Source: Annona cherimola (lineage: Eukaryota > Streptophyta > Magnoliopsida > Magnoliales > Annonaceae). From it: DNA of 64,000 nucleotides. The stretch's first letter is position 1. The number at the start of each line of letters is the position of its first letter. This document shows, one piece after another, positions 1 through 22,650 of this stretch. Location: the NCBI GenBank assembly GCA_030490835.1, contig CM059975.1, forward strand, positions 10,173,579-10,237,578. Direction: 5' to 3'. Position numbers and translations under genes: made by a program. The notes under the pieces are model-generated. The model searched no databases. It saw only the letters and a program-made list of their open reading frames with translations, and had not been told where the DNA came from.

Positions 1-1374
1 ATTTTTTTATTACTTTATATTTTCAGTTATTAAAATATATCCATTTTTAATTTATTTTTTCCATTGTATCGTCGAAATTTCTCTTTTGTGCTTCTATAGG
101 GAAAAATTATTCAGTTTGAAGAAACAATTATTAAAATAGAAATGATGCTGTTCATGAGAATACCATATAATAAATAAGCTAATCTTATTCAAACAGATTT
201 TGCCCTCTTCACAGACGTGTTTTTCACTAACAAACCAACGAAACGAAGGAGCCAGCAAACGAATTGTCAACGGCTGTCATGAGTTTGTCACTTTTCTGCA
301 CACTCGCGTGGCTGCGACCCTGCGATTGTTCAAGTCCAGCGAGCCAGACACATCAATTTTTTATGCTTGTTTCTTTGGCAAGTGAGGCGAGTCCCTCTCA
401 ATTCCAGGGAAACTAATCAGAGATGCCAACCATGTGGAATTGTATTACTCGATCAGATAATAATATAAAAATGTGTTGGTAGACAAGAATGGGATGGAAT
501 AGACATGTTCTTTTTAGAATTTTTTGTTATTATGGTCTTCCAAAGACTTTAATTGAAATAAATTTTAACGTGCAATTAGAGATTTTTAAGATAGTAGTTT
601 TTTTTTTTTTTTTAAAATATATATATAGAAGAATAAGACAGTGGTTTGCTTGAAACCAAATCAAACTGCAAGGATAAGCAAGAAATCATCTGGAATTATT
701 TTCCAAAAAAATTCCAGCTTGTTTGCTTAGACCTTCGAAATCCAATTAAGCTGAGTTTGTGAAATAAACAATGTGCTTTGAGATGCTGGCTTGCGCACAG
801 CTGGGCTGCATGACGTTGGTCTCGATCCAATCTTATGACTGAAACTTTTACTTCAATTACAATCCCAACTAGTTTCTAAAATTTGAATCCCAAACCAAAA
901 AGTGCAAATCAGGTTGGGTTTAATTGTTTTACTCTCAATCAATGGATTTTAAACAATTTATTGACTTCGATTTTTTACTTTCAATTAATAGATTCTAAAC
1001 CATCTACTGACTTCGATTTCTAAACTTCCTAAGCTATAATGGAACTGCTGCCCATCTGAATGATTCCCACCTGAAAGCCGGGTGGTATGGGATTTTTTGT
1101 CTATTGAAAATGTGCTAGATTAAAATACATAACATAAACCAACCGTGCCTAGTTTGGTTGGCCTTTCAAACTCCATTTTGTCTCCGTAAGCAGGAACCAG
1201 GAAATTTAATTTGTAAAGAAATTTGAAAGGTTTTATGAACTTAAATCTATAAGAATCAAATAAGATATTATATAAGTATGATTCCAAAATAAAACAATAA
1301 AAAAATACATAACATAATTTATAAGTTAGACACTTATATTAATCTATCTAGAATTTATAACAAAAAATACACGA

Positions 1375-1522
1375 GTCAACCCATTTTCAAATAACATTAA
1401 AAAACGTCTTTAATGGTTAAATTAAGCGTTAAAGATGTCTTTTTTTTTTTTACTTCTCAAAAAAAATCTTCAACGCTTAATTTATCTTCTTTTATTTTTA
1501 TGCTCTGTGAAAATGGTTTGAC
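1375..1522. repeat. Small inverted-repeat (MITE-like) element
   Basis: The left end reads GTCAACCCATTTTC and the right end read on the other strand starts GTCAAACCATTTTCA. The similarity continues inward through a shared AAATTAAGCGTT stretch on both arms, giving arms of roughly 65 bp with gaps around an A/T-rich middle. No clear target-site duplication is visible, so the superfamily is unassigned. Confidence 0.45.
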
Positions 1523-1752
1523 CTATGTTATTTGGGTTGTAAATACTTAAACGTAACATTAGGTTACAAAATTTAACTGAACTCATGTTTAATATAAACA
1601 AACACCAAACAAACACCATCAGACCTGAATCAGGTGGGAATGATTAGGATTGCGTTTAAAAATTAGAGTAGATACATTGTTTAAAATCTGTTAACCCGAT
1701 TTGGTTTTATTTATTTGGTTCGGGATTCGAAGTTTAAAAATGAAGCTGGGAT

Positions 1753-2058
1753 GACCACCTGCGGCTAGCGCAGGTGGCAGGAGCATTTGTCTCCTTAGCA
1801 CACAGGTCGTGGGTTCGAATCCCACATGGGGTTTTCGGCCCAGAAAATTGGTGTGGGAGCTGTGGTCTCCCTTTGTAGTAGAGTGGGAGCTGCTGTCTCC
1901 CTTGGGCTTGATGGAAGCTGTTCTTCCTAATTCTTTAGTGGAACTGTGTCTCCAGATTTCTTTGGAGGAGTTATGTATCTCCTTGTTTGTAAGAATGTCT
2001 CAGAACTACAATGTAATATGTGTTGAGATGTATGTAAATATAAACCATCAAAAAAAAA
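1753..2058 (+). mobile_element. Full-length tRNA-derived SINE with target-site duplication
   Basis: The 5' part is tRNA-like. It has a box-A-like stretch (CTAGCGCAGGTGG, about 1764-1776) and a strong box B (GGTTCGAATCC, about 1812-1822), the two internal RNA polymerase III promoter elements. A tRNA-unrelated body follows, containing two partly repeated 'GTGGGAGCTG..GTCTCCCTT' segments, and it ends in a run of nine A. The element is flanked by a direct repeat, TGAAGCTGGGAT (1741-1752 and 2059-2070), extended upstream by A residues that cannot be told from the tail. Box A/B head, A tail and long duplication together identify a SINE mobilised by a LINE reverse transcriptase. A second copy of the family lies at 37873-38100. 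Confidence 0.85.
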
Positions 2059-2379
2059 TGAAGCTGGGATAAATTGAATATTTATAGGTATGGTATTTGG
2101 ATTGAGATCAACCTCATGCAACCTAGCTGTTTGCAGTGGATCTCCGCTCGGATTTGGTAGGTGAAAGCAAAACAGCAGTAATTTTTTGGAAAATGATCAC
2201 ATTCCATCTCTTGCTAATCCTTGCTTTCTGTTTTTGTCACAGGCCAACCACTATCTTAATTCTTAATATCTCTAAAAATCTCTAATTACAGATTAAAATT
2301 TCGGTACAACATAATAGCAAAAAAAAAAAAAAATCTTAGAAAAAGATTTATTAACCAAATTTGGAAACCCAAAAAATGC

Positions 2380-2870
2380 CGTCGGAAATCCGGATTAGCA
2401 CCCATGGCGACAAGACTGTTTAGTAGCTTTTCGTCTGACTTCGCTTTCGGGAAAATTCGCCGGCATATTTGGAAGCGTAATCGAGAAAGCCCACTAGAGC
2501 AAAAAGGCGCCTACGGGCAGCACGCGTAAGGCCGTGATTACGAGCTGTTTGATACTCTGCAGCCTTGTATCCTTCATACACGGGCAGCCGTTCGATGGTT
2601 GTCCACGTCACAGCGGCACGGTCGAATTTCGAGAATAGGGAGGAAATGTAGGTGATCGGAATCAGATGTGCTTAAACCGCACGCCACAAGCTGAGAACTG
2701 TAAACTACAGTGCCGTGTATTAGCAAACAGCCGCCAGCGTACTCGAGAGTTCGTGGAAAGTTCCTCCATCTCCGGCGATTGACGCCGCACACGCCAAGGG
2801 AAGAATGCACAGAAGGAGATAAAAATATAAAATACTTGCTAAAAATAGGCTTTTTTCTAATCATAAATAT
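2380..2870. other. GC-richer block of unknown nature
   Basis: Base composition rises clearly above the flanks. The minus strand has an open frame at about 2420-2700 containing WTTIERLPVYEGY followed by a basic stretch (TRAARRRLF). The first part weakly recalls the N-terminus of PDR-type ABC transporters, but the rest does not fit. There is no ATG at the start of the frame and no flanking exon could be joined. It may be a gene relic or chance. Confidence 0.2.
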
Positions 2871-3099
2871 TCAGTTGAATTTAATAACACAATTAAAAGA
2901 GTAAATGTGTAAAAATCTTATATAAAAATACATGATAGCAAAAAAGAGCAATTAGACTGAGAAAAACATTCCTCAGCAGATCTTGTGAATCAGCAAGTTG
3001 GGGTGGATTGATGTTGGATTGTCCACTAACTTTGGATATTTTTATTTTCTGGCCTCTGAATATTTGCCCATTTGGCCTGAAAGGGTCCGGCCCAAATCT

Positions 3100-4609
3100 A
3101 TCGAGAGTGACACGAGTGGCCACGCGTGTGTAGATGCGCGGGAAGGAAGCGAGAGTACCGAAAAGAGTTGCAATAGCGAGATTGCGGAGAGTCAAAGCAA
3201 GTTGAGCAGAAGTTGACAACAGTCGGATTTTGGGAGTAGAGAGATGATTTCGCAGAATGTTTCTTCTGCTGCAGCAATTCGCTCTGTCGAATCACTGAGG
3301 TGAGGCTTCCCATTCCTTCATGCAATTTTTGCCGTTGAAATTCGTGCGGACATGAGGTTTTTCTCCGCTGCATTTAGGGTTTTAGTGTTTTTCTTCAACT
3401 AACCGCCGGTGTTTGATAGAGAATTCGAGGTTTTTGTCTTCAATTTGGTTACTGATAAGTGCTTGTGGTGGGAAATTGGAGGTTTTTCTTTGGTTTTTGT
3501 GCACATGGGACGAAAAAATTATGTTTTTTTTTTTTCCCGTTTATTCTTGAAGTTGATGGGATTTCTCTGCCAGTGTTGTTACTACATTATGAAGTTTTTA
3601 TTATCTTTGAAGTCTTAGCTCATGAATTTATTTCAACATACTTTTGCAGTTAATTTTTTTTTTTTTTTTTTTTTGGGGGACTGGTGCAGCTCTTGATTAT
3701 TTTCCAGTGCTTGTTTTTGGATAGATTCTGTGTGGATATAACGAAGTTGATTTCGAAATTTACGAGTAAAATTGTTTTTTTTTTTTTTGTTCCCTTTTTT
3801 TCTGTAACTTTTTGGTCCTTATTGAGATTAAGACTTGTTTTATTTGTTTTTTTTCGTAAGTTTATATATTATATATTTCGATTGAAATATCTATTGATGA
3901 AGCATGCTGCTGTTTTTGGCGGGTTATAAATTTTAGTTGTTGAAATTCCACTTGTTTGGATGCATGACAGCATGAGCGAGTTGAATTTGTGGATGGCTGT
4001 TTCTGTGTCAAGGCTGTGGAGTGGGGAACTGAATGTTGATCTTTACTATTCACATAGATTCCTTGCTACGACTCTAGTGAAAGTAGCTGCATTTGTAACG
4101 GAGGTTCAAAATGAATGCAAATGAAGGACTATCTGGTTTTAGATTTTCCTCCACTGGCTACTATTAGTCGGATGGATTACAATTCAATGACTGTTATATT
4201 CAAATGCAGTCTTAGCTTTGGTTATCTTCTTTGATCCTTTTCTTTTGAATTCTGAATTTTTATGTAGTTTTATTTATAATTTGGGAGATGCCTTCAGTTT
4301 GTTTTTTGTTTCTTGAAATGTATTTCTGATTTTTATCGTTGGATTTTCCACGAGTATTATCATTCTAGTGCTACTGTGGGAGTTTTTATTCATCATTTTT
4401 TAAAATTTCTTTCTTGTCTTTAAGTTTGAATTTTGGTGAAAACTAATCCTCCCGTGGTCTTGTTTAATTGATTTTTCCTGATCTTATTTTCTTAAACTTG
4501 ATGAAGCACTGAGGTTTTCTAGCCAACATCAAGTGGATTTGATTTCCTTGGTTTCTTTGAAGCCCGGATAAAGGAACTATGTATTTGGAATTCCCTCATC
4601 ATAACTGAA
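3100..4609 (+). promoter_or_regulatory. Probable 5' UTR with leader intron of the NDR kinase gene
   Basis: A GC-richer stretch ends in CTGAG|GTGAGG at 3299/3300, a good 5' splice site. It is followed by about 1.2 kb of T-rich, intron-like sequence up to the first coding exon. A candidate acceptor is TTTTCTAG at about 4514-4521, leaving a short leader before the ATG at 4610. Leader introns are common in plant kinase genes. The transcription start is not defined by the sequence, and this reading is inference. Confidence 0.4.
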
Positions 4610-14522
<9,913 letters not shown>

Positions 14523-16240
14523 CAAACAAAACTTCATCAGCAACTGTTCATAGCTGAAGCCGTCGGAGAAAAGTTAAAAAAGGAAACGATAAAGTTTTTG
14601 TCTGTCATGCGTTCTGCAGTAGTGAAGCTGTTGTAGCCTAGTCTGATTTCAAAACTCAACTGTCTCTGTAACAAACTGATTGGGTGTCCTCATTACAGGA
14701 AATGCTGATTATTCTTTTCTCTGGGAGGTAATAACGTTCTATCTGTGTGGATTGATAACAAATGGATTGTTGATTCCTGTGGAAGGCTCAAATACCCAAA
14801 TGGAAAGAGCTGCCATGTGCCTGGGTGAAAGCTGTGTCGTCCTTCTGCACTAGGCGGGCCCACTTCAATTTTCTTCCCTTCGAATAGATTTTAAATTCAT
14901 TTTTTCAGGGTTTCAGACGGGTATCATCCAATTTCCATCTACAGAATCCAAAATGCTCCCAGCTATGAAGGGTTAAGATGGAATTGAAATTGAAAACATG
15001 CTTTGTCCGGAAGAGATGACCCTTCTATTTACCTTAGGGCCTCATAATTCTTTGAGAAGGCAACATGATTAGAAAAGGACCACCACCAGGCAGCACTTTG
15101 GGGTATGTGTGGAAGGTGAGGTCAATGACCACTGGGAACAGTAGCAAGTTACTGTTGCTTTATGTTTCCTGCTATCCCTTTTGCAGTTTTCTGCATGGGA
15201 TGGATGGATGGAGGTCATCATTCCCGTAGAGAAAGCTGTTGGAAGAGGGTTCCTTTGATGGTTTTAGTGGGCTGGGGTGGCCCACTTCCTTTGGATTCTG
15301 TTCTTGAGGAGGTGGAAAGAGGAAATTCCATGCATGCAAGTGTCTCATGTAAAGTCGGAGGGATTTTGGAGGCTGCTACTCTTAGATGGTTTAAGACCAT
15401 TGATAGTGGTAGTAGTGCTCCTCAAGCTCTAAACACAGAATCTTGCCTTTGCAGCCAATCTAATTGTAGAAGATTGGAACTTTATACAGAAAAAGTACTA
15501 CCATCCCATCTTCTTTGTCTGCCGTTTTGATAGCCATTGATTCGTAGTTAAGATTCCTAATCCCTGTCATTTAGTGACAGTTGGGAAATTCTTGACGTTG
15601 TAAAATGTAGAAAAAGCTTTAGTTTTCAACGTGGAAAAATGGAATCAAGAATGTCAAGGATTCATTTGAGGACTTCACGTGCTGAATTCGAATGTAGAAG
15701 TAAAAAAGCAAGAGAAAAAAAAAAGGAAAAATTAAAAAGGGTAATTTGCATTTTTCTCTTCCTCTTTTGTATGTTTACAGTTTTAGCCTATAATGGTTGA
15801 ATTTATAAAAATACTCGCGCTAATGAACTTTGCTTGCAAAAACATTTTTGCAGACAATAGCTGCTGGGATTTAGTGTAGAAGGCAAAATTTGATTTTCAG
15901 TTATTATCAAGACGAAGTGGGGCACGATGTAAGGATACTATTTTACATGACTTTGTTCGCGTCTACGTGGAGATAGTAGAGTTATATCGACGCTGATAAC
16001 AGGGTTATTTTTGCAAACAAAGTTTACAAATAAGGTTACTTCTGCAAAATTACTAGTTATGGATGAAGATGCAGAAAATACCCAAAAGAGATGGCAAATG
16101 CAAATAGCCTAAATGATTTCAGAGGCTCACTAGGAGAACAGCTATGATTTTGTTAACCGAGTCCGGGCAAAAAGGTGCATTTTAACTCTCTTTTCCAAGA
16201 ATATATTTTTAGGTGTACTTAACACGCTGAAATTTATAAT
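14523..16240 (+). other. 3' flank of the NDR kinase gene
   Basis: The first few hundred bases after the stop are probably 3' UTR. The remainder has no gene I can support. A 122-codon open frame at 15162-15530 resembles no family known to me and is partly open on the other strand as well. Confidence 0.4.
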
Positions 16241-19200
16241 TTTTAGATGTGTGTGTGTATATATATATATTTATTTATTTTCAAAGATGGATATTTTGAA
16301 TATAAAGTCATCTTGATTTTGGTGGGTCAGCAGGAAAAAAAAAATATAGGACGCCGAATACATGCAACCTACATATGTTGTAGGGGCACTGATGATAGAG
16401 AGATATTAGATACACATCTTATCGGAGCTTGTCCGTGATGAAGGCATGTTGTGTCTGTCTCTGTCCGTGTCTGATGCAAAGACAGATGGATGGGAACCCA
16501 CCCCACCGGTTCTGGAGTAGTCATTCATTTCGCCTGTGTAGGTCATTGGATCCAAGTCCAATCCAATTCGCATATCTAGCTACGTATGTCGGAAGAAGGT
16601 ATGACTCAGGTTCACTGTGAGGGTGCAGTTCACTTCAATTTGATATCCAATCCATGGATGGGGTCGATTCTCCGAAAGCAGATCTTCTTGTAGCGCCACC
16701 TGCCTCCGATTTCATTTCCATAACCCCACCACAGACAAGAGAATTGGCTTGCAGCTACAGGACCACCATCACCAGCCTACCTCTCTGTTTCTAAACTAGC
16801 AGCCGACATATATAAAATTGGCGATCTTGTTAGCCATTTACCCTTTTTTATTTTTTGTTTTTTCTAATAAAATGGTTAACCTGAGTTGGGGTGGTCAATA
16901 TTTGTCCAATTCTAAACCTACTTTTAAAATTTTTTTTATCTACAATTATTTTTTTACCAAATTGACTATCATTTTTTTTCAATATCGATTTGATCACCAT
17001 CTTTTTTCAATAGGTGTTGGGACAAGTTTTGAGTTGGTCTCGAGTTGGTTTCAAGGATGATGAGTTGGGAAAAAAATGTGAGTCAAGTAAGATGATTTTA
17101 AAAATTTATATACACATCAAATATAAAGACATATTTATGCTAAATATTATATGCTTCAATGTTTTACTAATGAATAGAAATAAACATCATTATTAAAACA
17201 AAATATGAATAAATATAGTGTAATTTTATAAAAAAAGGTTTACACTATTCAAAATGGATTTTGTCATTCTTAAAATATTTTCTTAAAAATAATAGTATTT
17301 TCTATGTGTTTTCCAAATTAGAGTGGTATGTATATATGCAAATGTCTCTTATTAATTTTTTTATTATTGATATAGTTAATCATAAATAATATGAGGATTT
17401 CGAAAAAAAAATGTGAATAAGATTTAAAAATATACTTATAATTTTGAATAAATGAATATATGCGGGGGAAGTAGGATTATTTAGGTTGAGACATAGTTGA
17501 CTCATTCCAATCCTATTTTTAAATTCGAGTCAAAATTTTTTACTCATGTTTATATCATGTTAAAAAATGTTGATTTTATTTGGCAAAAAATGAGTTAAGT
17601 TAGAGGCAAACACAAGTCAACCCGTATTAATTCTCAACCCTTAATGCTAAGTGTATTTAACTCATTTGTCAAGTTTTATCATTTTGAAAACGTGAATATA
17701 TATTTTTTGAAATTTCAAATTTCAGGTATTTTGATCATTTTCAATGTTTAAAATATTCTTATGTTTGAATTTACAAAACATAGTAAAACTTGGTATATAA
17801 GTTAACTAAAAACTTAAGATAACGATTTTATTAAAAATAAAAATAAAAATAGTGTCATGGCCCGGGCTAACAAATGATCCTGTTAGCCCCATATTATAAT
17901 ACTCCACACCGCTTAAGCCAATTTGTGGTGTCTTTTTATTTGGTTCAGGGTATTAATTATTATGTCAAATCTAATTTGATTATTACCCCTCTCGAATAAT
18001 CCAAAACTTCGTTCCCATCAAAGATTTTTGCACCCCGTCACAAAATTTATAAAATTGTTTGACAATAAATGTGAATCCAGTAAAAGTAATCGATTATTCA
18101 AAGGATCTACATTGTTTTAATTAATTAAATCTAAACACATTAAAACGTTTATCTTATAATATTTCAATGCTTGCGTGAGTGAATAGATATATCTAGAAGG
18201 GAAATTAGAAATTTCAATAAGTTTTCATACATTTTAAAAAATTTGGCTTCAATCAAAATAATTTTTCGTATTTTAATTAGTTAAATAGATAAAATGAAAT
18301 AAAGTATTTGAATTACGTTATATACATATAATTAGTAATATAGACGAGCCAAATTTAGGGACATCATGTAATAGCTTTTATGATGTTGAACCTTAGAAGT
18401 GCTTCCTACCAATAACAAATTTTTTTTTTTTTTTTTTTGAGATTTCAATTTAGGTGCCACCCTACTTTGATGTTTGAAATCCATGTATAGTAAATCCCTT
18501 GATATTTGTGTTTGACTTTCAATAAAATTTTTATTCTAAAACTTTTCGAATTAATACTTTTCACTATCCACAAATACTCAATTTTTAATTATTTATTCAT
18601 ATCTTTCAGTATAAACTATTATACTTTCTAATTATTTCTACACAACTATCAATATAACTAACAAATTTATTTTAACTTTATTTTTCATCATTATTCATAT
18701 CATATTATATCATATCATTTTCTTTTATTTTGACAATTTTTACATAAAAAATTTTTCATTCAAAATTTTTATTACTTTCCAAACACAACCTTCTTGAATA
18801 TAATTACTTCGCATTCATAGTTTTGATTGAAAACATAAATGATAATATATTTAAAATAGGATTTCACTTGAATTGGTTCAAACATACTGCACCTTGATGA
18901 TAATGTCATGAAATACACTCCACTAATTATATTTAGAATAATTTGTTTAATAAAAAAATTGGATTTTATTCAAACGCATAGAATTTTTTTGCTTTATAAA
19001 TTAATTTACAGTTGTTAATTTAACCTTTAAATTGTCCAAAATACACTTTTTTGTTCTGCGGATAAAATTCTATAAATTATTATAATATTTTAAAGCATAT
19101 ATGAATGAATTAAAGCATTTTTTCATAATTTATACTCAATTATATGTGTCAAGGGTTCGTTTCATAACATGTAAGAATAAAAAAAATTCCACTCCAACAC

Positions 19201-21540
19201 ATCTTTTAACATGATTCATCTTAACTACGAACATATTAATCCTACTTTTCCTACTATGATCTCTATATTAATTCCAATCCTTTTCCACATCTGTATATGC
19301 AAATTATTTTAGTTTTATTACCTTTTCTCTTAATCATTATCTATTATCTATATAATATCATATAATTTTCTTATTTTAAAAAAAATTTCCCATCCTCACT
19401 TGGCACTTGTACTTCTACATTTTACAAATAAATCCTAGGCAAATAAGCTACGCAAAAAACTTGAATTCAAATAACTTTTGGTCCAATGAAAAGACAAATG
19501 ATTTTAAACACTATTAAACATTAGTTTTTGATTTCATCATCACAGTGCAGCCAGCCCATCCAAGAGGTACCCACACTATGTACGTTGTGGAACCTTTTAA
19601 AATAATTGCTATATGTTGATGGGTGAAATCCTTACTTTTATATTAATCTAGTTGACTTACATTGAGATCAAAGGATTATTATAGATTTTCCTTATGTATG
19701 TCTACATTCATTTATAATTTTTAAAGAAGAGAGAGATATTCGTTGATTAAAACGGTCCACCTACGCATGGCTACAGGAACAAGAGGAAGAAGACAAATCC
19801 TCCTCAAGTTGTTCCCGCTGGCAATGGCACGTTGGGCAGTCTAAATGACACTTCCATTTGTCATTATGCTGGTATCAAGTAGTTGATTAAAATAATCTTC
19901 TGAATAACTCATTAAGAGCTTCCACAGTTTTATTTTATTCGGCATACACCTAGTCAATGCTTCTTATTTAAGTAATCCTAGAAACTGTGTGGAAGTGTTT
20001 ATACCCCATGTTCTTTCAAATAAAATAACCATAGATATTGATCATCTACATCAATGATGTGCCATTTTCTTGGCCGACTTGGCTACCATCAGAACCACCT
20101 CTCCGTCGGCAGTTTTTCATCATCCGCTTAATTTCCCGGGAGATTTTGGGGTTTTGGCATCTTCTTCCTTTGGAAGATCTTTGGTGGAAATAAAATATAA
20201 TGGACACCTAGCTAATTAAAAATTTTAAGCATGTGCAATAATTAGCCAACTTGTCACCTTAAATGTTATGTTTTGCAATCAAAGAATATAAAAATAGAAT
20301 GGTCGTATTATTTTAGTTTTTCTGGGAAAATTTTGGCAAGAATTGCCTAATTAATTAGACAACTAATTTGGTAATCTTGTAAACTTGTGCCAATCATTTA
20401 TGAAAAACATAGAAAAGTTAAAATGATTAATTTGTTGAGCTACCTGCGTTGCATTAAAATTAGCGTGGCGTATGGTACACAACTCAACAACTTCAATTCA
20501 TGGCCGTGTCCAACGAGGGGATATATGTCCACTAATGATAATTAGAAGATATTCAAAAACTAAACTAAATCACCAATACTATTTCTAATTAGGATTGTCC
20601 ACAGAATAGAAATATAAGATTTCTTAATACCAGTCAAGAATATCAAAATGTGTTTACTTTTAATATTTTTTAATATTTTGGCTTAATTACATTCTATCAT
20701 TTAAATAAAGTTGAAGAAATTAAAGTTATAGTTACGTGTAGCTTTCTAGTTTTTCTTTATTCGGTTTTACGTTATTGCGTGTTTGAAGTTTAGAGTTCTT
20801 CTTTTGTAGCATTTTCAGGAAAATCCACATATGGTTTCAGGCTTTGAGCATCCTTTTTTCAAGCTTGGAAGAGATGAATATTAACATTTATTGCAACTGT
20901 AAAATTCCAATATCATAAGGTAATTTAAAAAGGAAAATCAACAAGAAGTACAGGTTTGGCCGGCCCCAACAAATATTAGGTAGACCAAATATTTTGATCG
21001 AACACTTTTTACATAAACACTTTTGAGGGGAATTATAATTTTATTTCAGATGACATTGAACCTTTAATATTTAACACATATTTGGGCATATCGAGTTACA
21101 TAATAGGTAGAATCAGCATTTTCTTAGTTCTCTTCTAAATGAGGTATGATCCTATTAGTTTAGGCTAAGTAATGGTTTGCATAGTGCATGCTAATAAATT
21201 TATTTGTTAATTTTTTAAAAATTTTCTTCCATAAACTTGTTAATTTAAATGTATTTAATACATAAATGGAGTATTATTTTTTATAGAAAAATCAGGTATT
21301 ATTATTTTTGAATATATATTTTTAGATTTTTTTTTAAATTTTTTTAATTGTTAAAATTACTGAAATAATTGTGTTTAAAATTCTAAAAAATGATGCACAT
21401 CTGTAAGAATGTAAAACTTGGTTTATGTATGAAATAAACAAAAATTAACAAGTTTAAGAAAAAAATTAAAATAGATTTTTTGGAGTGATTACATCAAGTA
21501 AGAGGGGCTAAAAAATAGTGCCTCTTTTCAATATACACTT
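16241..21540. other. Gene-poor AT-rich intergenic region
   Basis: Very AT-rich DNA with TA/TG microsatellite sequence near 16250 and a poly-T run at 18419-18438. Several degenerate pieces of the AT-rich MITE families are visible (for example around 17690-17820, and a clearer one at 21233-21460). No exon-like open frame or RNA gene was recognised. Confidence 0.55.
21233..21460. repeat. AT-rich MITE copy
   Basis: Left end ACTTGTTAATTTAAATGTAT; the right end, read on the other strand, begins TTAAACTTGTTAATTTTTG and continues to CATAAACCAAGTTTTAC. Spacing and motifs match the window's 'TAAACxAAGTTTTACC' MITE family. The boundaries are approximate. Confidence 0.5.
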
Positions 21541-21552
21541 AATATATATATA

Positions 21553-22187
21553 GGGATTTATTTATGTGCATTCGGACTGCACGCGAATTACCCTGCAGAC
21601 GCCCCATCCGCCCGTTCATTTCAGCGGGTGAAATCTGCGCCGCTTGTTCCATTGTGCGTGTACGTGTAGAGGGAGACGGCGAGCAGAATGAGACTGCACG
21701 TACACGCGCTAAAAAATTCGAAGAATGCATTTTCCTGCTCATCCCTCCCATTTCGAAAACGGAGACGACGACGCTGCTGCTCCCAAATCTCATTCTCTGT
21801 CGAGATTTTGAAGATCTCCATTGAGATTTCGAACTTCTCCGTCAGTTCTGTGAACGATTCCGAAGTTCTGCGTCAACAGAAGGGATTGTCTTCTCCAAAA
21901 ATTCGCATGCGGATTATAACGGCGCAGCAAAAGTACTCCCATCCGCATCTCTTTGACGCGAAAATCCGCATGCGGATTCTGAATCCACATGAATCTGCAT
22001 GTGGAAAACAACATTGATGGGTGGTACATTTTCGAAATGGGAGGGATGAGAGGGAAAATGCATTCTCCCTCTACACGTACACGCACAATGGAACAAGCGG
22101 CGCAGATTTTACCTGCTGAAATGAACGGGCGGATGGGGCGTCTGTAGGGTAATTCGCGTGCAGTCTGAATGCATATGAATAAATCCC
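21553..22187. mobile_element. TA-bounded inverted-repeat element related to the 9.3 kb foldback element
   Basis: Starts GGGATTTATTTATGTGC and ends with the near-complement GCATATGAATAAATCCC. The terminal inverted repeats run to about 120 bp and are very similar, including the shared box CGCCGCTTGTTCCAT. The interior repeats the AAGTACTC, CATCCGCATCTCT and CGCATGCGGATTATAAC blocks of the 9347 element, but here only one internal arm remains, so this copy is not a full palindrome. It is flanked by short (TA)n on both sides and has no coding capacity. Confidence 0.8.
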
Positions 22188-22228
22188 ACATATATATAGA
22201 TAGATAGATAGGTAGATAGATAGAATAT

Positions 22229-22582
22229 ATTCAGGTGCAGTATTTCCGGTGCAGCATCGCTGAAATGGGCCCCACACGATCATCAAATCATAATCTACTC
22301 CACCCATTGTATTTAGAATAATGTATTCTATTACCATACTGATTTTCATCCCAATCAGATATGTATATGGGCCCCATCTGAAAATGGTACAAATTCAACG
22401 TAATAAAATAGTTTGATGTAAATAACAACTTTAAAATGATTTTTTCAATATCTAAACCATCTAAGATATGATTTATATATAGATAAATGATTATATAAAG
22501 TTTCGTTGCATTTTAATATGTGTGGGGCCCATTTATTGAGCAACTGCACCGCTGTTTCGGTGCAGTAATGCTGCACCGGAAC
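22229..22582. mobile_element. Short inverted-repeat element C (shares a core with element D)
   Basis: The left end contains GGTGCAGTATTTCCGGTGCAGCAT and the right end GGTGCAGTAATGCTGCACCGGAAC, related in inverted orientation. Just inside, GGGCCCCACACGATCAT at the left faces ATGTGTGGGGCCCATTT at the right. GATA-type simple repeats precede it and CT/TA repeats follow. The core of about 220 bp (from CCCATTGTATTTAGAAT) is shared with the neighbouring element at 22649-22992. Exact boundaries are uncertain. Confidence 0.65.
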
Positions 22583-22598
22583 AGCTCTCTCTCTCTCT

Positions 22599-22602
<4 letters not shown>

Positions 22603-22648
<46 letters not shown>
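22603..22648. repeat. Long (TA)n microsatellite between two elements
   Basis: About 46 bp of uninterrupted TA dinucleotides separate element C from element D. Confidence 0.95.

Positions 22649-22650
<2 letters not shown>

Larger units (their letters stand above)
1..3000. other. AT-rich intergenic region upstream of the NDR kinase gene
   Basis: No protein-coding gene is recognisable here. The stretch is AT-rich with short poly-T and poly-A runs. It holds a small inverted-repeat element at 1375-1522, a complete SINE at 1753-2058 and a GC-richer block at about 2380-2870, each listed separately. The ORFs in this range are short, unrelated to families I know, and overlap one another on both strands. 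Confidence 0.6.

Noticed and set aside
1762..1832. tRNA gene at the head of the 1.75 kb SINE
   Set aside because: Boxes A and B are present, but the acceptor stem does not pair, and the sequence runs into a SINE body with an A tail and target duplication.
15162..15530. 122-codon plus-strand open frame after the NDR kinase gene
   Set aside because: No recognisable domain, a 60-codon frame opposite it, and no joinable exons. Probably UTR or intergenic chance.
21539..22191. Open frames in the 21.55 kb element
   Set aside because: Same reason as the 9.3 kb element: they repeat its peptides and lie across inverted repeats.
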